Source of the DNA: an uncultured Chloroflexales bacterium
GTDB lineage: Bacteria; Chloroflexota; Chloroflexia; Chloroflexales; Chloroflexaceae
Length of the DNA: 64,000 bases
Reading direction: 5' to 3'
NCBI GenBank assembly: GCA_937902315.1
Contig: CALGUG010000039.1
Location: 66,972 to 130,971 of the forward strand
Shown: positions 8,855 through 17,684 of the stretch, in pieces
Layout of the letters: every line of letters starts with the position of its first letter
How positions within the stretch are numbered: the stretch's first letter is position 1
Made by a program: the position numbers and the translations under genes
The notes under the pieces: generated by a model
Told to the model about the DNA's origin: nothing
Databases searched by the model: none
What the model saw: only the letters and a program-made list of their open reading frames with translations

Positions 8855-9694
8855 ATGAAGACTCTTCGTTTATTGATGCATAATAAGGTCGGCTTTGCGG
8901 GTTTCTTGGGTGTGCTCTTCTTCTTGTTCTTGGCCTTTGTAGCACCCTTGTTTATTCCGCTCGATACGGAAACCCGTGTCGATCAGATTTATCAGTTGCC
9001 ATCAGCCGAACATATTCTTGGAACCGACTTCCAAGGACGTGATATCTTCTCGTTGATTGTACACGGCGGTCGCGATGTAATGGTGGTGGCCTTTTTAACT
9101 GGTCTGATCTCGACCACAATCGCGGTGATCCTCGGTTCGCTGAGCGCGCTGCTGGGCGGCTGGGTCGACTCTCTGATTATGGCGGTCACCGATGTTTGGC
9201 TGGCAATCCCTCAACTTCCCCTTTTGGCGGTGGTTGCGACCATGATCAAGCTTGATAGCGTCGTCTTGACTGCGGTGGTATTGGCCGCTCTGGCTTGGCC
9301 TTCGCTAACGCGCGCGATCCGCTCTCAGGTCTTGTCATTGCGCCAACGTGAGTACGTTCAAGCGGCTCAACTGTTGGATCTGGGCAACCGTCACATTATC
9401 TCCTCGGAGCTGCTGCCCAATATGATGAGCTATATCGCCATCAATTTGGTGTTCGCCATGACCGGCGCCGTCTATTCGCAAGTGCTCTTGGTCTTCCTCG
9501 GTCTGGTCACCTTGTCGAACAACTGGGGCGTGATCATCAACTTGGCTTGGACACGCGGCGCTATCTTCTCGAGCATGGCCTTTATGAATATCTTGGCTCC
9601 GGTTTTGGCGCTGGCCCTTTTCCAGCTCTCGTTGGTTTCGTTTACTCGTTCGCTTGAAGAGATCTTTAACCCACGTCTGCGCACCTCGGTGTAA
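8855..9694 (+). CDS. Peptide/oligosaccharide ABC transporter permease, DppC/OppC-like
   Basis: 279-residue inner-membrane partner of the preceding permease. The typical OppC features are present: N-terminal helix, AEHILGTDFQGRDIFSLIVHGGR, and the EAA loop REYVQAAQLLDLGNRHIIS. It is co-transcribed, with no gap for a promoter before it. Confidence 0.9.
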   Translation: MKTLRLLMHNKVGFAGFLGVLFFLFLAFVAPLFIPLDTETRVDQIYQLPSAEHILGTDFQGRDIFSLIVHGGRDVMVVAFLTGLISTTIAVILGSLSALLGGWVDSLIMAVTDVWLAIPQLPLLAVVATMIKLDSVVLTAVVLAALAWPSLTRAIRSQVLSLRQREYVQAAQLLDLGNRHIISSELLPNMMSYIAINLVFAMTGAVYSQVLLVFLGLVTLSNNWGVIINLAWTRGAIFSSMAFMNILAPVLALALFQLSLVSFTRSLEEIFNPRLRTSV

Positions 9695-9751
9695 ACGATT
9701 GGCAGCCGCAGAGAGACTGTATTCGTGACTATCAACGATGGGCTGTTAGTT

Positions 9752-10750
9752 ATGACAAAAACGGTACTGGAAGTCGATAATCTGAGTGTTGAGTTCCCCG
9801 CTCGCCGTGGTTTGGTCAAAGCAGTTCGTAATGTGAGTTTTCAGCTCTACGAGGGCGAAGCTTTAGCCTTGATCGGTGAGAGCGGTTCGGGAAAAACCAC
9901 GCTCGGTTTGTCGCTAGTGCGTCTCTTGCCCAAAACGGCACGCATTCGCGAAGGGCGCATTCTCTATAGAAAAGATGGTGAAGAGCAGGATGTCTTACTG
10001 CTCAGTCGTGAGGGATTACGAGCTTTCCGCTGGCGCGAGTGCGCGATGGTCTTCCAAGGTGCTCAAAACGCCTTTAATCCCGTACTGCGCATCGAAGATC
10101 AATTCATTGATACGGCTCGTGCTCACGGTATTCGCGATAAAGACAAGGTACGAGCTGAGGCTCGCGAACTGCTCCGCCGCGTCCATCTCGATCCCGATCG
10201 AGTCTTGAAGTCGTTCCCGCATGAGCTCTCTGGCGGTATGCGTCAGCGTGTTCTGATCGCGCTCGGCCTCTTGCTCAAACCCCAGATCGTCATCTTAGAC
10301 GAGCCGACCACGGCGCTCGATATTCTGACCCAGCGTTCGGTGATCGAAGTGCTGCGCTCGGTTCGCGATGAATTCAAGTTCTCGCTGATCTTTATCTCGC
10401 ACGACCTGTCGCTGGCAGCCGAGCTTGCCGATCGAGTTGCGACCGTCTATGCTGGTAAGATCGTCGAGATCGGCAATGTGTTCGACATCTTTGAAAAGCC
10501 ACGCCATCCTTACACCCAAGGCTTAACGCAAACGGTACCGACCGTGACGGGTGAATTGCGCGAGCTTATTTCTATTCCAGGTTCGCCACCCGACTTGATC
10601 GAACCACCCAAGGGCTGTGCTTTCAACCCGCGCTGTCCTTATGCGAGCGAGCGCTGTCGCCAAGAGCAACCGCCCTTAGAAGAAGTGGGCGATGGTCAGT
10701 TTGCGGCGTGTTGGAATTGGCGTGAGATTACTGAACGGAAACCACTCTAG
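9752..10750 (+). CDS. Peptide/oligosaccharide ABC transporter ATPase, DppD/OppD-like
   Basis: Cytoplasmic ATPase of the importer, about 332 residues. Walker A is GESGSGKTT, signature LSGGMRQRV, Walker B IVILDEPTTALD, and the H-loop ISHDLSLAAELAD. The C-terminal oligopeptide-type extension holds a Cys cluster (CAFNPRCPYASERC) that in relatives can bind an Fe-S cluster. A GTG at 9725 would add nine residues; the ATG at 9752 matches the usual family start better. Confidence 0.9.
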   Translation: MTKTVLEVDNLSVEFPARRGLVKAVRNVSFQLYEGEALALIGESGSGKTTLGLSLVRLLPKTARIREGRILYRKDGEEQDVLLLSREGLRAFRWRECAMVFQGAQNAFNPVLRIEDQFIDTARAHGIRDKDKVRAEARELLRRVHLDPDRVLKSFPHELSGGMRQRVLIALGLLLKPQIVILDEPTTALDILTQRSVIEVLRSVRDEFKFSLIFISHDLSLAAELADRVATVYAGKIVEIGNVFDIFEKPRHPYTQGLTQTVPTVTGELRELISIPGSPPDLIEPPKGCAFNPRCPYASERCRQEQPPLEEVGDGQFAACWNWREITERKPL

Positions 10751-10816
10751 GTGTTCAATCCCATGCTCTTGGGCTGATCAGCTTGGAGAGCCGTGCTGTA
10801 GTAGGAATGTGGATGT

Positions 10817-11833
10817 ATGAGTACTCCGATTATTGAACTCGCTGGAGTGAGTCGTACGTTTGAACAGCGACGCAAAATTGTAAAAGCTGTTGACAATGTC
10901 TCGTTTTCAGTGAACGAAGGCGATGTAATTTGTCTGGTCGGCGAGAGCGGCTGTGGCAAAACGACGACTGGTAAAATGGTCTCCGGTCTGCTCCGACCGA
11001 GCTCCGGCGAAGTGCGCTATCGCGGCAAAGATATTTGGAAGATGAATAAGGAAGAGTTCCGCGAGTATCGTCTGGCGGTCCAGCTTATTCATCAAGATCC
11101 GTATGCGTCGCTCAATCCGGCCCATACGATCTACCGCATTTTGAGCGCACCCTTGATCCATCATAAATTGGTTCAGGACGAGAACCATGCCCGTGAGCGA
11201 GTGCGTGAACTCATGCGCACGGTCGAGATCTCGCCGCCCGATGACTTTTTCGATAAATACCCCCACCAGCTGAGTGGTGGTCAGCGCCAGCGTATTTCGG
11301 TGGCCCGCGCTTTGACGGTTAATCCAAGCGTAATCGTGGCCGACGAAGCTGTCTCGATGGTCGACGTATCGATCCGTATCAGCTTGCTCGCTATGCTCAC
11401 CAAGCTGATGCGCGACCTGGGTGTGACCTTTATCTTTATTACCCACGACCTTGCCGTCGCGAAGTATTTCGCTTGGGAAGGCCGTATTGCAGTGATGTAT
11501 TTGGGGCGCATGGTGGAGCTGTCGCGTACACCTGAGTTGATCAATAACCCGCAGCATCCTTACACCAATGCGCTGCTTTCAGCTATTCCGGAAGCGGATC
11601 CGCGCCTAACCCGTACTAAGGAGCGTATTCAGTTGCGCAGCCCCGACGTACCGAGCTTGTTGAATCTGCCTCCGGGTTGTACCTTCCACACACGCTGCCC
11701 GCTCTACGAAGAGGGCTTGTGTGATGTGCATGTTCCTCAGCTCCAAGAGCTTGAACCCGGTGTTGATGTGGCCTGCCATGTGGCGGCTCGTCGCCACGGC
11801 ATATCGCTGGTAGGCGAAACATCAAACCGCTGA
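10817..11833 (+). CDS. Peptide/oligosaccharide ABC transporter ATPase, DppF/OppF-like
   Basis: 338-residue second ATPase. Walker A GESGCGKTT, signature LSGGQRQRI, Walker B VIVADEAVSMVD (the usual DEPTS is altered to DEAVS, which keeps the catalytic Glu) and ITHDLAVAKYFA. The C-terminal Cys motif CTFHTRCPLYEEGLC is present. It sits between DppD and the small membrane protein in the same operon. AGGAA lies nine bases before the ATG. Confidence 0.9.
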   Translation: MSTPIIELAGVSRTFEQRRKIVKAVDNVSFSVNEGDVICLVGESGCGKTTTGKMVSGLLRPSSGEVRYRGKDIWKMNKEEFREYRLAVQLIHQDPYASLNPAHTIYRILSAPLIHHKLVQDENHARERVRELMRTVEISPPDDFFDKYPHQLSGGQRQRISVARALTVNPSVIVADEAVSMVDVSIRISLLAMLTKLMRDLGVTFIFITHDLAVAKYFAWEGRIAVMYLGRMVELSRTPELINNPQHPYTNALLSAIPEADPRLTRTKERIQLRSPDVPSLLNLPPGCTFHTRCPLYEEGLCDVHVPQLQELEPGVDVACHVAARRHGISLVGETSNR

Positions 11834-11840
11834 GGCAAGT

Positions 11841-12020
11841 ATGGACGCAGGACTACGTGCGGCTTTGTCCATGGCGGTTTTTATCGTGATGGTGTCTGCG
11901 GGCCTTATTTGGGTGCAGACACCAGGCACCGCCGAATTCGTGATCAGCGTATTTAGCTTGATCATCGGGCTAATCTTTTTGGGTTTAGTTGTATTAGTCA
12001 TTCGCCGCGTTTCCAAGTAG
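11841..12020 (+). CDS. Small two-helix membrane protein in the Opp-type operon
   Basis: A 59-codon frame, MDAGLRAALSMAVFIVMVSA... ending VIRRVSK. It contains two hydrophobic segments (about residues 8-26 and 33-54) and a positive C-terminus. It begins 7 bases after the DppF stop, and the GAGG at that stop serves as a ribosome site. I do not recognise a family. Position suggests an accessory or stabilising subunit of the importer, but that is only inferred. Codon use resembles its neighbours. Confidence 0.6.
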   Translation: MDAGLRAALSMAVFIVMVSAGLIWVQTPGTAEFVISVFSLIIGLIFLGLVVLVIRRVSK

Positions 12021-12093
12021 TGCTGGCTTCCGAAAGAGTTTTGCTCTTTCGTTCCAGATAAAGTGCCTTTCAGATTCTCTAGGAGGGACTAAC

Positions 12094-13986
12094 ATGTCTC
12101 AGTTCAAACGCATGTCGCGCCGCGACCTTCTGCAACTGCTGGCGTTCGGTAGCGCAGGTGCGGTACTTGCCGCTTGTGGCGGTGCTCCAGCTGCGGCCCC
12201 AACTCAGGCTCCGTCGACCGGCGGTGAGGCTCCGGCACCTGCTGCTGATGCTGCTCCTACGACAGCACCTGCTGCTGATGCTGCTCCTACCGAGGCTCCT
12301 GCTGCTGATGCTCCGGCTAGTGGCGGTGCTGCTCCAACCGGCGAATTCCATGGCGCCTTCCCGTATCAGGTTCCGCCCACCGGCCACTGGAACTCCTTCG
12401 TTCCCGATGGTATCCCGAACGGTATCTCGATCTACTGGGACTTGCTCGAAGAGCCTATGGCTCGCTACCACTGGGGTAAGGACGAGTGGGTTTACCTCTT
12501 GGCCGAAAGCTCGGAGGTTCAGCCACCCAACAAGTTTGTGGTGAAGCTGCGCGACGCCGTTTGGAGTGACGGTAACCCCGTAACCTCCAAAGACGTTGTG
12601 ACCACCTTCAACGTGGGTCGCCTCTTCAACTGGACCATCTTCCAGTATGTGGGCCAAGTCAACGCTGTCGATGACAAGACCGTCGAGTTTGTCATGGACA
12701 AGCCCTCGACCTTGGTAGAGCGCTTGGCTTTGGTAGAGCGCATCCGCTCGGCTGCGACCTACGGCCAATACGGCGATCGTGTCGCACAGTTGCTGGCTGA
12801 TGGCAAAGACAAGGACTCGGACGAGTGGAAGGCGCTGCTGCAGGAAGTGACTGAGTTCCGCCCGGCTACTCACATCACCTCCGGCCCCTACCAGATCGAT
12901 CCGAACACCATCACCGACGCTTCCTTGTCGATGCACTGGGTATCGACCGCTTGGAACGCCGATAAGGTTCAGTTCGGTACGATCGTGCTCTACAACGGTG
13001 AGACTCCCGCAGTCACCCCGTTGGTACTCTCGGGCGACGTCGACTACGCAACCCACGGCTTCCCGCCCGCAACCGAGCAGGAGTACATGGCGCAGGGCAT
13101 TCGCATCATCCGCGCTCCGACGTACTCCGGTCCGGCTCTCTACTTCAACCACGACAACCCCATCCTCTCCAAGAAGGAAGTACGCCAAGCTCTGGCCTAC
13201 TCCATCAAGCGCGACGAGGCTGGTGTTGTATCGTTGGGCCAGTCGGGTGTAGCTCACAAGTACATGATCGGTATCAGCGACAACCTCGTACCGAAGTGGA
13301 TCGACGATGCTACCTTGGCTAAGCTCAACACCTACGACTACGACCTCGCTAAGGCCGAAGAGCTCTTGACCAGCATCGGCTACAGCAAGGGCAGCGATGG
13401 CTACTGGACCGACGAGAGCGGCACGCCGCTGGCCTTCGAGCTGACCGTACCGGCTGAGTACGCAGACTGGTCGGCAACCGCCGAGAACGTCGCTCAGCAG
13501 CTCAACAACGCTGGCTTCAAGATCACCGTTCGCGGTATCCAGTTCCAGCAGCACGCCAAGGACATTCCGGCTGGTAACTTCACCTTGGCTATCAACGGCT
13601 GGGGCGCTGCCAACCCGCACCCGAGCTTCTCGTGGACGACTCCGCTCTTCACCTACAACTATGTGGAGTCCACCACCGGTAAGGGTATGAACTTCCCGCT
13701 CGAGCAGGAGTACAATGGCGAGAAGATCGACCTGCAAGAGCTGATTGTCAGCTCGGCCGAGGGCTTGGATCCCGAAGAGCAGAAGAGCAAGATCTCGGTT
13801 GTTGCTCAGGTCTTCAACGAGCTGCTGCCGATCGTTCCGATCTTCGAGCGCTACGGTAACAACCCCGCTCTCGAGACCCGCGTGACCGGCTACCTGCCCG
13901 AGGGCGACCCGATCTACAAGAACGCGGTCTACGGCGACAACTTCGTTGTCATGATGATCCAAGACGGCACTCTCAAGCCGCTGTAA
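12094..13986 (+). CDS. ABC transporter substrate-binding lipoprotein, SBP_bac_5 family
   Basis: 630 residues. The N-terminus carries a twin-arginine-like motif (SRRDLLQLL) and a lipobox LAAC with the lipidated Cys at residue 28. A low-complexity Ala/Pro/Thr linker (about 31-85) follows, built from repeated AADAAPT units, then a DppA/OppA-type domain with the usual WSDGNPVTSKDVVTTF signature. AGGAGGG lies before the ATG. It is the last gene before a strong terminator and supplies substrate specificity to the importer. The Tat/Sec choice is uncertain because the RR motif is imperfect. Confidence 0.92.
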   Translation: MSQFKRMSRRDLLQLLAFGSAGAVLAACGGAPAAAPTQAPSTGGEAPAPAADAAPTTAPAADAAPTEAPAADAPASGGAAPTGEFHGAFPYQVPPTGHWNSFVPDGIPNGISIYWDLLEEPMARYHWGKDEWVYLLAESSEVQPPNKFVVKLRDAVWSDGNPVTSKDVVTTFNVGRLFNWTIFQYVGQVNAVDDKTVEFVMDKPSTLVERLALVERIRSAATYGQYGDRVAQLLADGKDKDSDEWKALLQEVTEFRPATHITSGPYQIDPNTITDASLSMHWVSTAWNADKVQFGTIVLYNGETPAVTPLVLSGDVDYATHGFPPATEQEYMAQGIRIIRAPTYSGPALYFNHDNPILSKKEVRQALAYSIKRDEAGVVSLGQSGVAHKYMIGISDNLVPKWIDDATLAKLNTYDYDLAKAEELLTSIGYSKGSDGYWTDESGTPLAFELTVPAEYADWSATAENVAQQLNNAGFKITVRGIQFQQHAKDIPAGNFTLAINGWGAANPHPSFSWTTPLFTYNYVESTTGKGMNFPLEQEYNGEKIDLQELIVSSAEGLDPEEQKSKISVVAQVFNELLPIVPIFERYGNNPALETRVTGYLPEGDPIYKNAVYGDNFVVMMIQDGTLKPL

Positions 13987-14009
13987 GTCTCATCAACTAG
14001 TCGACATAA

Positions 14010-14047
14010 CGGGGAGGGCGGCAGATCTGCCACCCTCCCCGCTTTTT
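14010..14047 (+). terminator. Rho-independent terminator of the Opp-type operon
   Basis: A nearly perfect GC-rich stem (GGGGAGGGCGGCAG paired with CTGCCACCCTCCCC, one mismatch) is followed by TTTTTATTT, 24 bases after the binding-protein stop. Confidence 0.9.
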
Positions 14048-14125
14048 ATTTCCGCTCTAATACCGATTATCCTCGCTGATATCGAGTATTTCCGCTTTAC
14101 TCTAGCGGTGTCGTCTCTTCCCCAA

Positions 14126-14200
14126 ACAAGGCTTTAACCGCGTCCGCCTACGGCTACCAACATCCTATCCAACAAAATAGGGCTGTATCTCCGCGTGCCC
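14126..14200 (+). repeat. Dispersed intergenic repeat, copy 3
   Basis: Core CGCGTCCGCCTACGGCTACCAA at 14139-14160, followed by CATCCTATCCAACAAAATAGGGCTG. A degenerate form of the accessory motif (CGCCCTACCGAAGCTCA) is found near 14388-14404, and the short motif TATATGACCT lies at 14251-14260. Together they fill the 14048-14439 gap; no gene is visible there. Confidence 0.8.
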
Positions 14201-14439
14201 AAAATCCACAGAATACAATAATGCACACCTATTTCGAGTTTGTATTTGAATATATGACCTTATTAATGAAATTATTCATACAAACTACAACTGTAGCAAG
14301 ACCTGCACTCTCCGTGCTGCGGAAGCACAAAAAGGGGAGAAAGGGTTCAGAGAGATTTCGCGCGACAGCACAAAAGTAGTCAGGTTTCGCCCTACCGAAG
14401 CTCAATGTTTCGTTTTGGCTTTGGAAAAAAGGAAGATAT

Positions 14440-17088
14440 TTATGGAAATAGATCCAAATGCTGATCGGGTGCACTCAAGCGTAAAAGACAGACTAAAATG
14501 CCTGCAGAACCAGTTAGAAAACTGATATCAAGTTTGTCTCCATCATCCCCACGCCATAGAAGTCGTGGCTGTTTAGTGGCGAAAGTCTCTAGTAGACAAG
14601 CAAGTTTATACGCTTCTGATGACCATAATGCATCCTTAAAAAAGCAAGCGCTATCCAAGAGGTAGTTGATATTCCCTGCAAGACCATAAGCCAGTGAAGG
14701 TCCGGTCCAGTAAGTTCTATAGGCGCTTCTTCGCGCAGCTCCCTCTGCCATATCGCGTGCGTTCGGAACAAATTCATAGCGAGCGGCAGAGAGAAAAAAG
14801 CGTCCAATACCAGAGGCACCATGGCTCCAGTAGCTTGCGTCTATGGAACTACCTTCAACAGCCGGCCAACCTAAACCATACCGCTTGCTACCAGCAGGTT
14901 TTGCTAAACGAGTTAACCAACGTGTCACGGCACATACAGCTTGAGCTAGTCGTTCATCTTGTGTCACTGCAAAAAGATCTAATAATGCATCGCCTATTCC
15001 CGTAGCACCATAGGCGTACCCAACAAAAGCCTTGCCACTGTTGATCCCATAACCAGAAGGCAGAATCCACTGCAATTCCCCAGAACGCTGCTCGTGTGCG
15101 GATTGCAACAAGTACGCGCCACATTCTACTGCTGCTTCAAGCTGAGCAAGATCGTTGCTGGCCTGCCACAACTTGAGGTGCAAACGAAGTCTTCCTGCGC
15201 TGCCAGCAAAGAGGTCTGGCGAATGATGAGGCAAGTTTGCAATCTGCTTTGCTTCTTGTAAGGCTAAGTCAATTAGTGTAGGTTCGTTCAATGCTTGTCC
15301 TGCACGTAAGAGGGCCAGACTAACGCCCGCACGCCCCGTATACAGCCCAGCATGTCGCTCACCCCCATGAGGCAGTGGAACTCGCATCATCGCTTTCACG
15401 GCATCTTTGAGAGCAACACTGAACGAAGCCTGTGGAAACCTCTGCACCAGACTAGCCAAGCTTATGACTATACCTGCAAGACCACTACCTAACGAGGAGT
15501 TCTGAAGAGTCGTTGCAAACAGCATGTTTTGAGAAGCTGTTACGCTTTCTTTGATAGTGATTGCCAAACTATCCCCAAGTTCATAAGCTAACTCGCTGTA
15601 GTGTTGGTGGGGCCGATCTGAATACTGGGATGTTTTTGTTGAAGCTCTGGAACGTTTCAACTGTATGCATGTCAATGCATCGACGAGCTGGCTTGCGAGT
15701 GCCCAACGCTTAGAGCTATCAGGATCTAGGCAAGTGCGAATAACGTGGACAAGCTGATCGGGAATATCTGGGCGTACTGTCTCTAATGGGCGAGCAAGGA
15801 GGTTGTGTGGTTGGGGTGCTATTGCAGGTTCTGCACCAGTCACCAAGAAGTAGAGCAATGCTCCGAAACTGTAGATATCATCGGATGGCGTTGGTGGAAG
15901 CGCGTTTTGTCGCTGAGGCGACATATAACCGCGCGTGCCAAATGGTGTGTACTTTGAGGTATGTTGCTCGACAACCATTTCCAAGTCGATCAAACATAGT
16001 CTCTGACCCTTACTAAGTATCAGATTGGCAGCCTTCAGATCACATAGAACAAAGCCCTGAGCATGAATGGAAGCGAGCATTTCAGCGAGTGCGCGTGCCC
16101 AACTAATAATCTTCTTAATGGGAAGATAAGTTCCCCTGTTGACCTGTCGTCTTACATACTCTCCAAGCATCTCACCTTGGATATATTCCATTACCAAGAA
16201 GAGATCACCCTGATAGTTAAAGAGGTCATAGTATTCGGGTACATCAGCATAAGGAGCTAAGCGCTTTAGCATTGCGCACTCGTAGCGTAATCGTGCGCAG
16301 GCATCACTTCCATCAGCAGCAACAAGGGCATTTTGGCGGGCCTGCTTAATAATACAAGCCCGCTTTTGATCCAAATCGATTGCCAAATACACAGCGCCCC
16401 GTGCTGACTGCGATAATAGGCCAGTGAGAATATAGCGTTGCGCTAAAATAATCTCATCTGTTTGTTTATGATTAACGATCCCAGCTGCAGCGAAGGGGTC
16501 TGTGACCCACGAGGGAACGATGTAAGTTGAAAGACGTCGATCTGCTACCAGATTACCATCTGGAGCTTCAATAGCGCTTAATATCAAACCATCGCTATCT
16601 TGAATGGAACGCTTATCAAAGCTTCCATAGCGGTATGAAACGATGCTGGTTAGACTAAGGCGCCTGTCGGAGAGCACAGCCGGGCCTTGTAACCCCGTTG
16701 TGGCCTTATCTAAAGCGATCGCAAGTCGTACCGCTTGTTCATCATCTCTAGGATAGATGGTAATAAACTTTCCGATCTGGCTTAATCCACTAGCTCCACT
16801 GTTTAATAGTTCAAGTAATGTCAGCGGTGCGACCTTGAAGCTAACTCGTTCGCCAAAGAGGATCGGAAGGACTGATCGTAATACATCGGGCGCACTGTAG
16901 CGTGTAGCGGAAACATGGAGCTTCCAGCCTTGGCCTGGTAAGGAATGGTTTTTGCAGGTAAGCATAATCCATTCTTCAGGGCCTGCTGGTGTTTGAAGAA
17001 TGTATTCTGCTAAAGTAGAAGTTCCGGCGCACAGCATTTCAAGGATTGGATCGGAAACGACCTGCTCTAGCTTCGCTACTTCAATCAC
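14440..17088 (-). CDS. Class III lanthipeptide synthetase LanKC (lyase-kinase-cyclase)
   Basis: 882 residues with the three-part LanKC layout. Residues 1-220 match the lyase region (GWKLHVSATRYSAPDVL, GKFITIYPRDDEQAVRLA, LSDRRL...YRYGSF). Residues ~235-480 are a kinase domain: Lys in ACIIKQ, catalytic-loop variant HAQGFVLCDLKAANLIL, and DLE instead of DFG, as is usual in LanKC. Residues ~520-882 are a LanC-like toroid. The zinc ligands of class I/II/IV cyclases are absent: the WCHG position reads WSHG (754-757) and the CHG position reads AYG (800-802). That is the class III pattern. GTG start, with GGAGG six bases upstream. It would phosphorylate and eliminate Ser/Thr and cyclise with Cys on a precursor, most likely the gene 32 bases upstream. 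Confidence 0.9.
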   Translation of the reverse strand: MIEVAKLEQVVSDPILEMLCAGTSTLAEYILQTPAGPEEWIMLTCKNHSLPGQGWKLHVSATRYSAPDVLRSVLPILFGERVSFKVAPLTLLELLNSGASGLSQIGKFITIYPRDDEQAVRLAIALDKATTGLQGPAVLSDRRLSLTSIVSYRYGSFDKRSIQDSDGLILSAIEAPDGNLVADRRLSTYIVPSWVTDPFAAAGIVNHKQTDEIILAQRYILTGLLSQSARGAVYLAIDLDQKRACIIKQARQNALVAADGSDACARLRYECAMLKRLAPYADVPEYYDLFNYQGDLFLVMEYIQGEMLGEYVRRQVNRGTYLPIKKIISWARALAEMLASIHAQGFVLCDLKAANLILSKGQRLCLIDLEMVVEQHTSKYTPFGTRGYMSPQRQNALPPTPSDDIYSFGALLYFLVTGAEPAIAPQPHNLLARPLETVRPDIPDQLVHVIRTCLDPDSSKRWALASQLVDALTCIQLKRSRASTKTSQYSDRPHQHYSELAYELGDSLAITIKESVTASQNMLFATTLQNSSLGSGLAGIVISLASLVQRFPQASFSVALKDAVKAMMRVPLPHGGERHAGLYTGRAGVSLALLRAGQALNEPTLIDLALQEAKQIANLPHHSPDLFAGSAGRLRLHLKLWQASNDLAQLEAAVECGAYLLQSAHEQRSGELQWILPSGYGINSGKAFVGYAYGATGIGDALLDLFAVTQDERLAQAVCAVTRWLTRLAKPAGSKRYGLGWPAVEGSSIDASYWSHGASGIGRFFLSAARYEFVPNARDMAEGAARRSAYRTYWTGPSLAYGLAGNINYLLDSACFFKDALWSSEAYKLACLLETFATKQPRLLWRGDDGDKLDISFLTGSAGILVCLLRLSAPDQHLDLFP

Positions 17089-17120
17089 TGTTTGCCTCCA
17101 TCCAAGCTGTGCGCCTATCT

Positions 17121-17684
17121 CTACAAACCTACTTCACTCTCTAGATCATTACCACTGCTGGTAGTAATATCTGGGTTTTTCGGTTCATCACTACCATCAT
17201 TTTTATTGTTGATAGTAATCTTTGGAATTTTCGGTTCATTACTGACATCATTTTCATTGTTGATAGTGGGGAGGCGTGCTTCGTTACTATCAGTGCTTAT
17301 ATGAGGAGTGGGGGACAGCATATCACAGATAAGACCTGTCCCTGGACAGTTACAGCTGATCAGTTGCGTACAATTGGCGGAAAATGTGGTTATTCTAGTT
17401 ACAATATTGGCATTGATGCTAGAGAAATTGTTATCAGAAGACAAAAGTGCAGCTTTCAGTTCATCTTCATTACGTGGATTAAAATTGGGATCCCGAAGCA
17501 AAGGATGATCGTAAGATTCCAGTAATGTGACAGCATAGACTGCTGGCATATCTTTCTGTTGTAGAGTGCTCAAAGGATTGGTTTTTATTTCTTGACGAAA
17601 TACTTCATCAGTCTGCAAGCGTTTGAGAAATTGCTTCGCTTTTCGTTGTACCTTCTGAAGATACGTTCTGTTTTGCTTCGTCAT
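17121..17684 (-). CDS. Candidate lanthipeptide/RiPP precursor with long leader and repeated tail
   Basis: 187 residues from the ATG at 17684, which has a perfect AAGGAGG six bases upstream. The first 77 bases overlap the NACHT 3' end. Residues 8-50 (KQFLKRLQTDEVFRQEIK...NPLSTLQQ) look like a Nif11/NHLP-style leader helix. All four cysteines cluster at 105, 111, 113 and 120 within a Ser/Thr-containing stretch (SANCTQLISCNCPGTGLIC). The tail (about 139-178) is a 17-residue tandem repeat, TINN[EK]ND..., rich in Asn, Pro and acidic residues. The position directly before LanKC makes it the likely substrate. It is far longer than known class III precursors, so the function is inferred. Confidence 0.6.
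   Translation of the reverse strand: MTKQNRTYLQKVQRKAKQFLKRLQTDEVFRQEIKTNPLSTLQQKDMPAVYAVTLLESYDHPLLRDPNFNPRNEDELKAALLSSDNNFSSINANIVTRITTFSANCTQLISCNCPGTGLICDMLSPTPHISTDSNEARLPTINNENDVSNEPKIPKITINNKNDGSDEPKNPDITTSSGNDLESEVGL

Noticed and set aside
12079..13962. 627-codon open frame on the minus strand
   Set aside because: It is the antisense shadow of the binding-protein gene, which has a lipobox, family motifs and a ribosome site; the antisense translation has no recognisable domain.
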